From: JBHGXV01 sp041920505
GTDB lineage: Bacteria; Bacillota; Bacilli; Brevibacillales; Brevibacillaceae
Assembly: GCA_041920505.1 (NCBI GenBank)
Contig: JBHGXV010000012.1
Coordinates: forward strand, 1-64,000
Direction: 5' to 3'
DNA: 64,000 bases
Positions within the stretch are counted from its first letter, which is position 1. Every line of letters starts with the position of its first letter. The notes beneath the pieces are model-generated. The model was not told the DNA's origin. It did no database searches and saw only the letters and a list, made by a program, of their open reading frames with translations. A program made the position numbers and the translations under genes. Positions 34,373-43,642 of this stretch are shown in pieces.

Positions 34373-36987
34373 CAGGAGCCGACTCCTTTCTTTTTGCGCC
34401 GCAACATCCAGCGGCTTCCGCTCAGCGGCTCCCGCTCGTCGCCTTCGACGATCAGCCGCGCTTCTTCCGCCAGTTGCAAGGCCTCGCTGAAACGCAATTG
34501 GCGGAAGGCCTGTTCCGCCCGGCCGAGCAGTTCGTTCACCTGCCTGTTCTGGCGGCGATAGCGGTTGGTGTACTGGATCGCGCCTTCGGCCAGTTGGCAG
34601 GTGGAAATGATCGACTCGGCCAGCTTTTCCGTCTCGGTGAGCAACTCGCTTGCCTCTTTCAACAGTTCGGCTACTTCGTCCAGGTCGTATCTGTGCCGCT
34701 CCATGATGAACTTGACGCGCCCGAGCGATTGCACCACCTGTTCAAAGGAAACCTTCAACTCGTCCGGGACGCCCGGCAGGTAGCTGCGTTTCACTTTCTG
34801 GCGGATGCGTACGAGCGCTCCCGAGATGCGTTCCATCTCGTCGAGCGCGTCTTCTTCGCTCTCGATGCACAGTTCGCGCGGCGCAGCCTCCTGCTTTGAC
34901 CATCCGTCCAGCGCCGGAGGTTTGGGAATGACCAGTTCGTATTCCACTTCTTCGGACGAATCGGGGTGCTCTGCCTCGCCGCCGGATGCTGGTCCAGCCA
35001 GCGGCGAGACTTGTCCCGCTGGCAGCGGATCGGAGGCAGACGTGCGGGGTTCGTCGGTTCGGGACGTCTCCGCATGGCCCCACAACAGGCTGCGCTCTTC
35101 CTCGGTCGTTCCGGACGCGCCAACAGGCGTTGTCAAATCGTCGCCACCGGTGGATCGATCAGGAGACTGGGCGTCCGATTCGCCCGCCAACCCGCCGCCT
35201 GGATAAGGCGATGCGACAGCTCCGATAGCGGCCGCTCCGGCATGCAAAAGACCAGGGTCCATCCGTTCCGCGTCAGCCGTGGATTCGCGGGAAGCGTCCG
35301 CGTCGGCAGGTTCTGACTCATTCGGCGCGTCGTCGGAAGCGTCAACAACGCCGGATCGTTCCGCTACCTCTGATTCCGCTGCTCCAGCTTCCTCTGCGGC
35401 CGGTTCCTCAGAGGCAGGCGCGGCGTCACCAGGTACGGGCGCAGACGCTCCCGGTGCCGCGTCGTCCACGATCGCTCCGGCCGACGCAGCGACTTGCTGG
35501 CGGCTGAGCACCGTCTCTTCCATGTTTTGATACGCGCTGTCGATCTGCACCTCGAACGCTCTGCGATGGGTTTCGATTAGCGCAAGATCCCCTTCCTCCA
35601 GCGCGTTGCGGGCAGCCTGCAGGATTTGTCGGGCCTGCAGCAGCGCCGCGTCCAGATAGCTTACACTCAAGTCGTAACCGTCGCCAAGGGCGCTGGCGAT
35701 ATCGTTTTCCAGTTGCTTCAGTTCGTGGGGCATCTCTTTTTGTACGGCGGTGACCAAGGCGGGAATCCGCTCCAGCGACCCGCCCAACTCTTTCAGGGTT
35801 TGCTGGGCGGCGAGGGTAAGTTCGTACGCCTTGACGTCGTCCCCGGCGGCAAGCGCAGTCTTGACCTGGTCGCGCATGTGCTCCACCTGGTCCAGTTTCT
35901 GCTTCAACTCGTGGAACGACAAGCCGTACTCCAGGCGCAGATTGGTCAGCTTGCGCTCCACCTGTTCCACCTGTTTGCCGATCTCCGGCAGCACGACCTT
36001 GTTCTCTTTTTTGGCCTGCACCACTTTGGTCGAATCCGCCTTCAGTTCGGCCAGTTCTTTTTCGATTTCAACGAGAATGTCCCGCCCTTCCGCGAGCAGG
36101 CCGCGAGCCATCTCGAAGCGGAACCGGTCGACAGCCTCCTCCGCCTCAAGGATCATCATTTCCACGTCGGGAATGCGTACCCTAAGCATGTTTTCCTTGC
36201 GATTGGCCAGTTCGGAGTAGTGTTCCTCCGTCCGGCCGGTGGCGCGGCGCAAGGGTTTTTCCACCTCGATCAACTGGATTTTCTCAACCACTTCGTCCTT
36301 CCAGTCTTCCAGATCGTCCACCTCGCCAAACATCTGGCGGCGGCGCACATACAGGTAGGAGATCACGACGATCAAGGCGAGAAACGCCAACAGGCCGACG
36401 TACAACCACCATGGGATCTGCGACCAGAAAGACTCGTCCTCGGCGGCCTTCTCCTGTGCCGCAGGGGCTGCCGAACCGCCGGCGTCGGCGGCTCCTTTCC
36501 CGCTCGCCAGACGCGCCTCTTCGGCGTGCACCTCCGTAATGAACGACTCGATTCCTTTCAGGTACTGCTTCTGGTTGCGAAAGGGCTCATAGTAAAACGA
36601 GATTTTGTCGTGCAACAAGTCCATGGTGACGCCTTTGGCCTGCAGCGCCTGACCGGGATACACCCCGAGTTGCAGCGTGCTGGCATCGAGCACGATCATC
36701 AGGGTATTGTCGGGCAAGTTGTAATTGTCGTACAGCTTGCGGGCGTATTCATCAGCCGTCTGCGCTTCCGGCTGCACGCTCTCCACCACGACCACCTTGT
36801 ACGAATCGTCGGGATATTGTTTGACGAACTCGTCAAACTGTTTTTGTTCGTCTTGTTTCAACAAGCCCTGCTGATCCTGCACCACAGCGTCTGTTTTCGC
36901 CGGAAAAGGAGCGGCCCACGCTGTCTGGGACAAGCACAGGAAACCGGCAAGGCCGAGTATCCACATCGTTTTCTTCACAGTTGACAA
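34372..36987 (-). CDS. TPM-domain / EzrA-like coiled-coil membrane protein
   Basis: 871 residues in distinct parts: signal peptide (1-25, cleaved near AWAAP), an extracytoplasmic TPM-type domain (about 30-155, DDSYKVVVVESVQPEAQ and LDASTLQLGVYPG), a linker, one TM helix (about 195-215), a long helical cytoplasmic region (about 225-500) with EzrA-like spectrin-style character, a low-complexity Ala/Asp/Glu/Pro stretch (about 510-690) and a final helical domain (about 700-860). TPM domains occur in proteases' partners and photosystem repair proteins. EzrA of Bacillus has a single N-terminal helix and no TPM domain. The gene occupies the ezrA-like position beside a RefZ-like regulator, so I propose a divergent septation-ring regulator with an added outer sensing domain. 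The EzrA link rests on position and coiled-coil character. Confidence 0.75.
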   Translation of the reverse strand: MSTVKKTMWILGLAGFLCLSQTAWAAPFPAKTDAVVQDQQGLLKQDEQKQFDEFVKQYPDDSYKVVVVESVQPEAQTADEYARKLYDNYNLPDNTLMIVLDASTLQLGVYPGQALQAKGVTMDLLHDKISFYYEPFRNQKQYLKGIESFITEVHAEEARLASGKGAADAGGSAAPAAQEKAAEDESFWSQIPWWLYVGLLAFLALIVVISYLYVRRRQMFGEVDDLEDWKDEVVEKIQLIEVEKPLRRATGRTEEHYSELANRKENMLRVRIPDVEMMILEAEEAVDRFRFEMARGLLAEGRDILVEIEKELAELKADSTKVVQAKKENKVVLPEIGKQVEQVERKLTNLRLEYGLSFHELKQKLDQVEHMRDQVKTALAAGDDVKAYELTLAAQQTLKELGGSLERIPALVTAVQKEMPHELKQLENDIASALGDGYDLSVSYLDAALLQARQILQAARNALEEGDLALIETHRRAFEVQIDSAYQNMEETVLSRQQVAASAGAIVDDAAPGASAPVPGDAAPASEEPAAEEAGAAESEVAERSGVVDASDDAPNESEPADADASRESTADAERMDPGLLHAGAAAIGAVASPYPGGGLAGESDAQSPDRSTGGDDLTTPVGASGTTEEERSLLWGHAETSRTDEPRTSASDPLPAGQVSPLAGPASGGEAEHPDSSEEVEYELVIPKPPALDGWSKQEAAPRELCIESEEDALDEMERISGALVRIRQKVKRSYLPGVPDELKVSFEQVVQSLGRVKFIMERHRYDLDEVAELLKEASELLTETEKLAESIISTCQLAEGAIQYTNRYRRQNRQVNELLGRAEQAFRQLRFSEALQLAEEARLIVEGDEREPLSGSRWMLRRKKKGVGS

Positions 36988-37002
36988 CCCCTTTTTTACT
37001 GC

Positions 37003-37656
37003 TTACTTCTCCTGCGGCGGCGCTGAGACAAGCAAAGAGCGCAGCAATTGCACGGTCGACTCGACGAGCCATTCACAAAACTCGTCGGAACCCGGTTCGA
37101 GAAAATACACCTCCCGGACGGACTGCGGATTCAGGTACGGATAGATCAGCAGGCTGGTCATCGCCAAAAGCACCTGATCCACCGCCGCAGGCCGGAACTG
37201 ACCGCTGGCGATGCCTTCTTCGATCGCGGTGGCGAATCCGTGCTTCCACCGCTGAATGTAGACGGTCATCACTTCGCGCGCCAGCATCGATTCGACGCTC
37301 AGTTCGCGCTGAATCAGCCGGGTCACCTCGGCGTGATCCCGCTGGAAAAACACGTACAACCGCACGATCGCCGCCAGCTTGTCCATCGGCGAAAGCGATT
37401 GAAATCGGACTTGCTGCTCGTCCAGCAAGCGGAAAAACGTCTCGTAATAGCTGGCAATCAGGACCTCCAGAACGCCCCGTTTGCCGCGAAAATGGTAGGA
37501 AATCAAGGCGAGGTTCACCTGTGCCGCCTCAGCGATCTGGCGAACCGTCGTGCCGTCAAATCCCTGGGCGTCAAACAATTTGGCCGCCGCAGTCAAAATC
37601 CGCATCTTCGTCGGGTCAATCGACTTGCCGCTTTGTTCCGCCAACTGCTTGATCAT
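37003..37656 (-). CDS. refZ: TetR-family regulator, probable RefZ
   Basis: 217 residues. The N-terminal HTH (about 22-65, GTTVRQIAEAAQVNLALISYHF) followed by RGKRGVLEVLI matches RefZ of Bacillus closely in style, as does the length (about 210). RefZ binds motifs near the replication origin and inhibits FtsZ at sporulation. The gene lies in the same chromosomal neighbourhood as in Bacillus (ezrA, dgcP, rpsD, tyrS), which is strong supporting context. Start: ATG at 37654-37656 behind AAGGAGGAGG; it overlaps the VTT gene stop as ATGA. Confidence 0.75.
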   Translation of the reverse strand: MIKQLAEQSGKSIDPTKMRILTAAAKLFDAQGFDGTTVRQIAEAAQVNLALISYHFRGKRGVLEVLIASYYETFFRLLDEQQVRFQSLSPMDKLAAIVRLYVFFQRDHAEVTRLIQRELSVESMLAREVMTVYIQRWKHGFATAIEEGIASGQFRPAAVDQVLLAMTSLLIYPYLNPQSVREVYFLEPGSDEFCEWLVESTVQLLRSLLVSAPPQEK

Positions 37657-38348
37657 GATTCCTCCTCCTTGGAATCGTCCGCCGCCGAGGAGGCAGGTTG
37701 GGGTTCCTCCACCTTGGCGAGCTTGGAACCGCCCCACATCAACAATCCCAGGACGGCGAGCATGGCAAAGAAACGGCCGGTATGCGTGCGAATATTAAGC
37801 AGGTCATGGCCGAGAACAGACTCAAACAGCGTAATCGGCAGTTTACCGATGAACGTAGCCAAAAGAAACGCGGAGAAACGGATCGGTGACAACCCGGCCG
37901 CGAGATTGATCATCCCGGACGGTATCACCGGGATCAACCGGGCCATCAAGATGATCTGGAACCCCCGGCGGCTGGCTTGCGCATTCAACTTTTGAAAAAA
38001 CGGAAGCTGTCCTACCCTGGCCTGCGCCCAGTCGTAGGCGACGTAGCGAGCCAACAGGAAGCTGAGACATGCTCCCGTCACGGCTGACAGCCAGGTGACC
38101 AAGACGCCACCCACTGCTCCGAACACGATGACGTTGACGCCCGCGATCAAAAAGAACGGAATGAACGGAAAAAACGTCTGCAACGCGACAACCACGCCGC
38201 TGATGATCACGGCGAGCCAGCCAAACGATTGTATGTATGCGGCAATTGTGTCCAAATTACCGGTTCGAAGCACGGTGCCCAACTGCGTCTGCGTCAACAT
38301 GAGCCCGATGAGCAAGATGGCGAAAAGCGGTATCAACGCTTTTTTCAC
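37653..38348 (-). CDS. VTT-domain (TVP38/TMEM64) membrane protein
   Basis: 231 residues with about five or six membrane segments and the family signature in the middle (AVTGACLSFLLARYVAYDW and FQIILMARLIPVIPSGMINLAAGLS). Start is the GTG at 38346-38348 behind CGGAGGTG. VTT (formerly SNARE-associated/DedA-like) proteins are thought to act as lipid scramblases or transporters; for bacteria the substrate is open. It heads the transcript with refZ and the EzrA-like gene, linking it to division or envelope work. Confidence 0.88.
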   Translation of the reverse strand: MKKALIPLFAILLIGLMLTQTQLGTVLRTGNLDTIAAYIQSFGWLAVIISGVVVALQTFFPFIPFFLIAGVNVIVFGAVGGVLVTWLSAVTGACLSFLLARYVAYDWAQARVGQLPFFQKLNAQASRRGFQIILMARLIPVIPSGMINLAAGLSPIRFSAFLLATFIGKLPITLFESVLGHDLLNIRTHTGRFFAMLAVLGLLMWGGSKLAKVEEPQPASSAADDSKEEES

Positions 38349-38639
38349 CCGGTCACCTCCGGATAAAAGGAAAGATCCCATTTATTATAGTACAGTTTTT
38401 CTTCCAAAAAAAGCATTCCATCTGGGATTATTCGACAAAACTTTTTCGTCTTCCGTCGACTTTTATCTCTTTTGCCAGAAACGGGAACGCAAGTTCGTTA
38501 GAGAGGAAATAACCAAAATGGGAAAATTTTGTTTTGTCTTTTTCCTGTTGGTGATATCATTCAAATGAAAGGAAAAACGGCGCTAGCCACGTCCAGGCTG
38601 ACGGGGACATGGATGTTGATCGGACAGGAGGCGAGGTTC

Positions 38640-39122
38640 TTGGGATATATACACAAGAGTAGCAAGCGGATTGTTATCCTGTTTGCCATAATCCTGTTTT
38701 TTTCAGGTTGTTCGACGAATGACTGGAAATATACTTTAAAAGGAAACGGTGAAAACTGGGAAGCCGTTTTAGAAATCGCCCCTGATCAATCCCAGTTTAA
38801 TGGGACTGGAGTGCTGTATATAGGGAAAATCCAAAAAACAAGTCAAGCAACCGTCCAATCCCTTCATTATGAAGCTGTCATCGGGACAAGTAAACCTGGC
38901 GGCAATCTCAAGAGTCTTGACCTGGAAAAAATCAATAATCATCAGCTATTCAAGCTGTTTACTGACGTGCCCAACAACGATTTGATTACAATCGGGCCCG
39001 GCATGACCGACGACGAGTTATCGACTCTGTTTCAACATGTAAGCATCACACTGACATGGACGGACGAGACCGGGGAGCATTCGGAAACCATTCCCTTACA
39101 TGTTGTCCATCCTTCGACGTGA
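38640..39122 (+). CDS. Putative lipoprotein, 160 residues
   Basis: A lipoprotein signal (lipobox FFSGC, cysteine about residue 22) and a soluble domain without recognised motifs. Start is taken as the TTG at 38640 behind AGGAGG with eight-base spacing; the frame could open earlier at 38529. It has a clearly lower GC content than its neighbours. No operon partner; it runs alone between two minus-strand operons. Confidence 0.7.
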   Translation: MGYIHKSSKRIVILFAIILFFSGCSTNDWKYTLKGNGENWEAVLEIAPDQSQFNGTGVLYIGKIQKTSQATVQSLHYEAVIGTSKPGGNLKSLDLEKINNHQLFKLFTDVPNNDLITIGPGMTDDELSTLFQHVSITLTWTDETGEHSETIPLHVVHPST

Positions 39123-39222
39123 AACGCGATCCCGGTCGTACCGCCTGGAAACATGGAGAACACACCCCGCCCCACAGCAACCGTGAGGCGGGATGTATCG
39201 CATGACGCAACCGATGCGTCCG

Positions 39223-40137
39223 TCACGGCCGGGTCAAAGCGGGCGGCTTCGCCGGGGCAGGCCGCCCGATTGCTCCCGCCGGCACGGGAAGCTGATAGCG
39301 CTGACCGTAGTTTTGCAGGAAGGTCTCGATTTCGGTGTGCTCGTGCACCCGCTGGCCGTCGAGCGTGTAGGCGGAACGGATGGCCATCACGGTTTGGGTC
39401 GGCAACAGGCTGACGCGGTCGTAAAACAGCGTGTATTCCGCTTCGAGCTCCATGTGGTCGATGATCTCGTCGATCTCCTCGCGTGTCCTTGCCGCCTGCA
39501 CCCTCGCCCCCTGCTCCAGTTCGCGCCACCCTTGATCGGACAACGACATGGCCGCTTTCAGCCGGGGCGCCCGCGCGGCCTGGATCCGCCCCCCTACCTG
39601 CTCTTTCATCTGCTGGGCGAGCCACGCCTTCAGCTTGTTGGAATCGAGCACCACGCGGACGGCTTCCAGGTTGTCGTCTGTTACCGCGTCACGCAGCGGG
39701 AGCACGTTGGCTTTCATCTCGTCCATCTGCCGAAAGCCGAACAGCGGGTTCCAGTTTAGAAACTCCTGTTGCAGCGAAACATCCTGATGGTGAACGGGCT
39801 GCCAGGCCGTATCGCCGCTCAGCTTGGCGTACAACTGCGGCCCCTTGGACAAAAGCGACAGCGTATCCACCCGCTTGGCGTCGGGAAACGACAGCTTGAC
39901 GTTGAGATAGACGTCTTTTCCCTGCACCTGGCCGGAAAAATGGACGGCATTGGCGTTGGCGGCGCTTGCGGTCAACAGTTTCGTGCGGCCGTGAAAGGAG
40001 AAGCTGTCCTGCGCGAAAAAACGGTCGCGGACAGCGGCGTACTTGGCCGCCGCCCCCTGCCTGGTCTCCGACGCCTGACAGCCAACCACTGCCATGAAGG
40101 ACAATACCAGCAGACAGAACCTGCGAATCTGTTTCAT
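39223..40137 (-). CDS. Putative lipoprotein, 304 residues
   Basis: Signal with lipobox AVVGC (cysteine about residue 20), then a domain with strands such as FSFHGRTKLLTASAANANAV and DVYLNVKLSFPDAKRVDTLS. The beta-rich start recalls LolA/LprG-type lipid-binding lipoproteins, but no key motif is seen. A pair of repeated DGQRVHEHTEIETFLQNYG-like elements ends the protein. It follows the metallo-hydrolase by 59 bases on the same strand. Confidence 0.8.
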   Translation of the reverse strand: MKQIRRFCLLVLSFMAVVGCQASETRQGAAAKYAAVRDRFFAQDSFSFHGRTKLLTASAANANAVHFSGQVQGKDVYLNVKLSFPDAKRVDTLSLLSKGPQLYAKLSGDTAWQPVHHQDVSLQQEFLNWNPLFGFRQMDEMKANVLPLRDAVTDDNLEAVRVVLDSNKLKAWLAQQMKEQVGGRIQAARAPRLKAAMSLSDQGWRELEQGARVQAARTREEIDEIIDHMELEAEYTLFYDRVSLLPTQTVMAIRSAYTLDGQRVHEHTEIETFLQNYGQRYQLPVPAGAIGRPAPAKPPALTRP

Positions 40138-40196
40138 ACCGTCTCCCTCCTGTTCCCCGTTAGGGTGTCCGGGGAGCAGGCAGGTTATTCCGCTGA

Positions 40197-41198
40197 TTAC
40201 AAGGAATAGTACAAGACGCCGTCCTTTTCCTTGATCTCCACTTGATGCAGGATGGCCAACAGATCAATGTGGCCCAGCGTTTCCGAGAGCGTAAGCGGCA
40301 TTTCCTTTTCGTACAGGGACGGGAACAAAAGCGCCGACAGTTCATACGCGGTTTTCGCGCCGTCCCGCAGCAGGCGGCGCAACGTGCCGGTCCGCTCCCA
40401 GTTGCGTTGCAACCGGCCCGCGATCAGCTCCCGGTGATTGGGGATTGGCTCGCCGTGGCCGCTGAGAATCAGGTCGATCTCCATGTCGGCGCACATCTGC
40501 AAGGCGGTCCGGTACTGCACCAGGGTGAGCGGCCGGGTGCGCGAGCGGTCGCGCGGCGGCTCGATAAACGCGTTGGAGGAAATGTGCTTGATGATGTGAT
40601 CGCCCGCCACCATCACGCGGTCCTTTGCCCGGTAGAGCGACAGGTGGCTTTGCGAATGGCCGGGGGTGTAGAGCACCTGCCAGTCTGCGAGGCCCGGCAC
40701 CTCCGCTTCGTGCTTGAGTGCGGCGTCAATCCGCGACGGCTGCGAAAAGGTCCTCATCAGTTGGTGATACTTCTGCACGACCGCAAGCCGCTCCTCAGGC
40801 ACGCCGCTTTCCCGATACAGGTCGAGGAAAAACTGGTCGTGAAACGCGAGGAACCCCTGCTCCCACTCCACGTACGGCACGGCCAACGGGTGGGCATAGC
40901 ACGGGACGTTGATCGCCTGGCGCACGCGCTCCAACTGTCCGCAGTGATCGACGTGGTGGTGGGTCAACACCACCTGTTGCACGTCCTCAAGCCGAAACCC
41001 TGCCGCGCGCAAGCCCTCATGCAACGCCTCCCACGCTTCCGGCGTGTACGGCCCCACGTCCACCAGCGTCAGCCGCTCCCCCTCAATCAGATAGACGTTG
41101 ACCGCTCCGACGGAAAACGGCGTCGGTATTGGCAGTTGATAAACGTCGCGTGCCACTTCTTTCGCTGGTTGTGTCGGGTTTTGTCGGTTGCTCTCCAT
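40197..41198 (-). CDS. MBL-fold metallo-hydrolase
   Basis: 333 residues of the metallo-beta-lactamase fold. Metal motif THHHVDHCGQL (HxHxDH) near residue 80, then YTPGHSQSHLSLY and SGHGEPIPNH. A C-terminal helical domain of about 90 residues follows. Similar proteins are hydroxyacylglutathione-hydrolase-like or lactamase-superfamily enzymes of unknown substrate. The ATG follows CGGAGGGAG. Confidence 0.88.
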   Translation of the reverse strand: MESNRQNPTQPAKEVARDVYQLPIPTPFSVGAVNVYLIEGERLTLVDVGPYTPEAWEALHEGLRAAGFRLEDVQQVVLTHHHVDHCGQLERVRQAINVPCYAHPLAVPYVEWEQGFLAFHDQFFLDLYRESGVPEERLAVVQKYHQLMRTFSQPSRIDAALKHEAEVPGLADWQVLYTPGHSQSHLSLYRAKDRVMVAGDHIIKHISSNAFIEPPRDRSRTRPLTLVQYRTALQMCADMEIDLILSGHGEPIPNHRELIAGRLQRNWERTGTLRRLLRDGAKTAYELSALLFPSLYEKEMPLTLSETLGHIDLLAILHQVEIKEKDGVLYYSL

Positions 41199-41307
41199 AG
41201 TTTCTCCCTCCGTCCGTGTTCACGGCACACCGCCGGACGCAACAGACCCGTCCGGCATCGGCGCCTCAACATACTTCCAGTTCGTTTCCAGTAACGGAAA
41301 GGGCACC

Positions 41308-41331
41308 CGAAACAGGCGCCCTGTGCACATC
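41308..41331 (-). terminator. Probable terminator of dgcP
   Basis: On the minus strand GGGCGCC and GGGTGCCC pair around TGTTTC and are followed by TTTCC. The T tract is weak. Confidence 0.4.
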
Positions 41332-41338
41332 TAATCGT

Positions 41339-43606
41339 CTACGCCAGTCTGACCTGGTTCCGCCCTCGCTTCTTCGCGTCGTAGAGGGCGATGTCAGCGT
41401 GATGAAAGAGCGTCTCGACGCTCAGATTCTGGTGATGTTCCCGATCCCACTTGGCCACGCCGCATGAGATCGTCACTTTCGGCATCGTCTCGTTTTCCAC
41501 GCACTTGCGGATGCGCTCGGCGATGTTGGCCGCCGTCGGGGTGTCCACCCGCGGCAGGTAGATTGCCAGCTCTTCTCCGCCCCAGCGCGCCGCGATGTCG
41601 CTGTCGCGGATGTTTTGCTTGATCAGGTTGGCCACCTGGATCAGCACCTCGTCCCCCATCTGGTGACCATACGTGTCGTTTATCTTTTTGAAGTAGTCGA
41701 TGTCTATCAGGATCAGCGACCCGAAGCCGTCCTTCTCCAGGGACAACTGCACTTGCTGGTTGAGATAACGCCGGGCGTACAGGCCGGTCAGGTTGTCGGT
41801 GATGACCATCCGTTCCATTTCGCTGTGAAGCAGCGCATTGGTCACGGCCAAACTGGTATGTTGCCCGAAGATCTCCAGCAGCTTGAAGTCGTCGAAGCTG
41901 AAAAAGTGGCGGCGGGAATCGAGCACCAACAGCACACCGGTCACCTCCGACTCCCGAAGCAGCGGAACCGCCATCAGGGACGCGAACGGAGCGAGCGAAA
42001 ACGGCATCGTCTCCGTGCTGGGATGCGCCAGGATGACCGCTTGTTTGTCCTTGAGCACATCGGCAATCGGCCGCTCGGCGGCCAACACAATCTTGCCCAC
42101 GTCGTCGGCATTGGACGAGGACAGGACGATCAGCTCCTCTTCCGTCACCCGGCTTAAGATCGCGCAATACTCGGCCTCGAAGGTGTCGAGCAGCATCTTG
42201 GTCACAAACTGGAGGATTTCATCCAGATTCAGGCTGCGGTTAAGCTGCTGCGCCATCTGGTTGATCAGGCGCAACTCCCTGATCAGGTTGCGCGACTGCT
42301 GGTACAGTTGCGCGTTTTCAAACGCGGTCCCTGCCGTTTCGGCGAGAATCGAGATGTAGTCGGCCTCGTTCTCGCTTACCGTCACCAGTTCTCTGGCCGT
42401 CAGTTCCAGTACGCCGTAGATCCCCTGCTTGCCCAAGAGCGGAGCGGCGACGATGCTGACCACCTTGCCGTGCTTTTCCTGGGTGCCGATCGTCAGTTTG
42501 CCTTCCATATACGCCCGGCAACTGTACTCGTCGTTTTGCCCGGACTGAAACGACAGTTGCTTGACCGGCAACGACGTGTTGGTGTCCACGGTCAGGTACA
42601 GCTCCGCCTCGAAGTAGGGATACAGTTGGCCGATGCTTTTCATGATTTCCGCCAACACGTCATTGACATCGATGGACGCCTGGATTTTTTTCGTCAGTTC
42701 GTACAACAGCTCTTTTTTCTGCGCTTCCCGGCGAATCTCGTCGGCGATGATCGCCCGTTGCAACGCGTAGCTGATTTTCTCGCCAGTCTCCTGCAAAAAG
42801 GCGATATCCCGTTCGTCGTAAAAGCAGTCGGACTGTACAGGCGGCAAGTGCAAAAACAGCGCAAACAGCGGTTTGCCCTCACAGGTGATCGGATAGACGA
42901 CGAGACGATTGTCATCACCGGTCATCGGCGTCACCGCCTGCCCGACAAACCGCTGGGCGATTTGTCCGATCTGCTCCGCTCCCTTGTCCGCGCTCTCGGT
43001 GGTCATGCGCTCTTGCGGAACCAGGAAGCCCTTCGCGTCCAGTCTCACAGCGGAACAGTACCCTTTGCTGATGATCCCGGCCACCTGCTGGATCACGCTC
43101 TTCAAAAGCTCCCTGGCGCTTTCGTGACGGTTGGCGTTCATGACGATTTCGCTCGTGGCGTGATGGATGTAGGCGTCGTAGCCCATCAGGATGAGCGGCT
43201 CCATTCCTTTGACGAACGAGGCCAGGTCAAAGTCGATCGTCTCCTTGGGGATCGCGAGGCCAATGGTGGCTCTGACCCGGCCGTCCTTTTCCTTCAGGGG
43301 AACGATCGCCCAGGCGGCGTCGGCCGTACCGTCCGCTCCCTTGTCGATAACGGTCTCCCTGGTCGCAATCGCTTGGGAAACAATCGACTGCAGGTGGGCT
43401 CCCGCGTCTTCCCCGGTGTGCAACGGACATGCGAGCGGCGTCCACGTTTGCCCCGCTTGCAGGGGAACAAGCTGGAGCAAACCGCCTGAAGAGTCAGTCA
43501 AAAAAAGGATTCCCGGGCGATTTTCTGGCCAGGTGGACAAAAAAAAGTGGGCCATATACATAAAGACAGTTTCTAATTTTCCCAACATTTGTCTATTAAT
43601 AGCCAC
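41339..43606 (-). CDS. dgcP: Diguanylate cyclase DgcP (GAF-GGDEF)
   Basis: 755 residues: tandem GAF-type sensing domains (roughly 15-180, 290-420 and 440-580) and a C-terminal GGDEF domain (about 590-750). The active site reads RWGGEELAIY (about residue 670), the GGEEL variant that is catalytically competent. No membrane segment. Bacillus DgcP (YtrP) has the same build and the same chromosomal neighbours (rpsD, tyrS). It should make c-di-GMP, the counterpart of the HD-GYP phosphodiesterase at 24589-25977. Start is a GTG at 43604-43606 with GGGAG six bases upstream. Confidence 0.88.
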   Translation of the reverse strand: MAINRQMLGKLETVFMYMAHFFLSTWPENRPGILFLTDSSGGLLQLVPLQAGQTWTPLACPLHTGEDAGAHLQSIVSQAIATRETVIDKGADGTADAAWAIVPLKEKDGRVRATIGLAIPKETIDFDLASFVKGMEPLILMGYDAYIHHATSEIVMNANRHESARELLKSVIQQVAGIISKGYCSAVRLDAKGFLVPQERMTTESADKGAEQIGQIAQRFVGQAVTPMTGDDNRLVVYPITCEGKPLFALFLHLPPVQSDCFYDERDIAFLQETGEKISYALQRAIIADEIRREAQKKELLYELTKKIQASIDVNDVLAEIMKSIGQLYPYFEAELYLTVDTNTSLPVKQLSFQSGQNDEYSCRAYMEGKLTIGTQEKHGKVVSIVAAPLLGKQGIYGVLELTARELVTVSENEADYISILAETAGTAFENAQLYQQSRNLIRELRLINQMAQQLNRSLNLDEILQFVTKMLLDTFEAEYCAILSRVTEEELIVLSSSNADDVGKIVLAAERPIADVLKDKQAVILAHPSTETMPFSLAPFASLMAVPLLRESEVTGVLLVLDSRRHFFSFDDFKLLEIFGQHTSLAVTNALLHSEMERMVITDNLTGLYARRYLNQQVQLSLEKDGFGSLILIDIDYFKKINDTYGHQMGDEVLIQVANLIKQNIRDSDIAARWGGEELAIYLPRVDTPTAANIAERIRKCVENETMPKVTISCGVAKWDREHHQNLSVETLFHHADIALYDAKKRGRNQVRLA

Positions 43607-43642
43607 GAAAACTCCCTCTTCCTTTTTTCAATCTCCGATTGC

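Noticed and set aside
35626..36984. Plus-strand frame of 452 codons opposite the EzrA-like gene
   Set aside because: Rich in Leu/Val/Gln/His from antisense of coiled coil, without start signals or domain.
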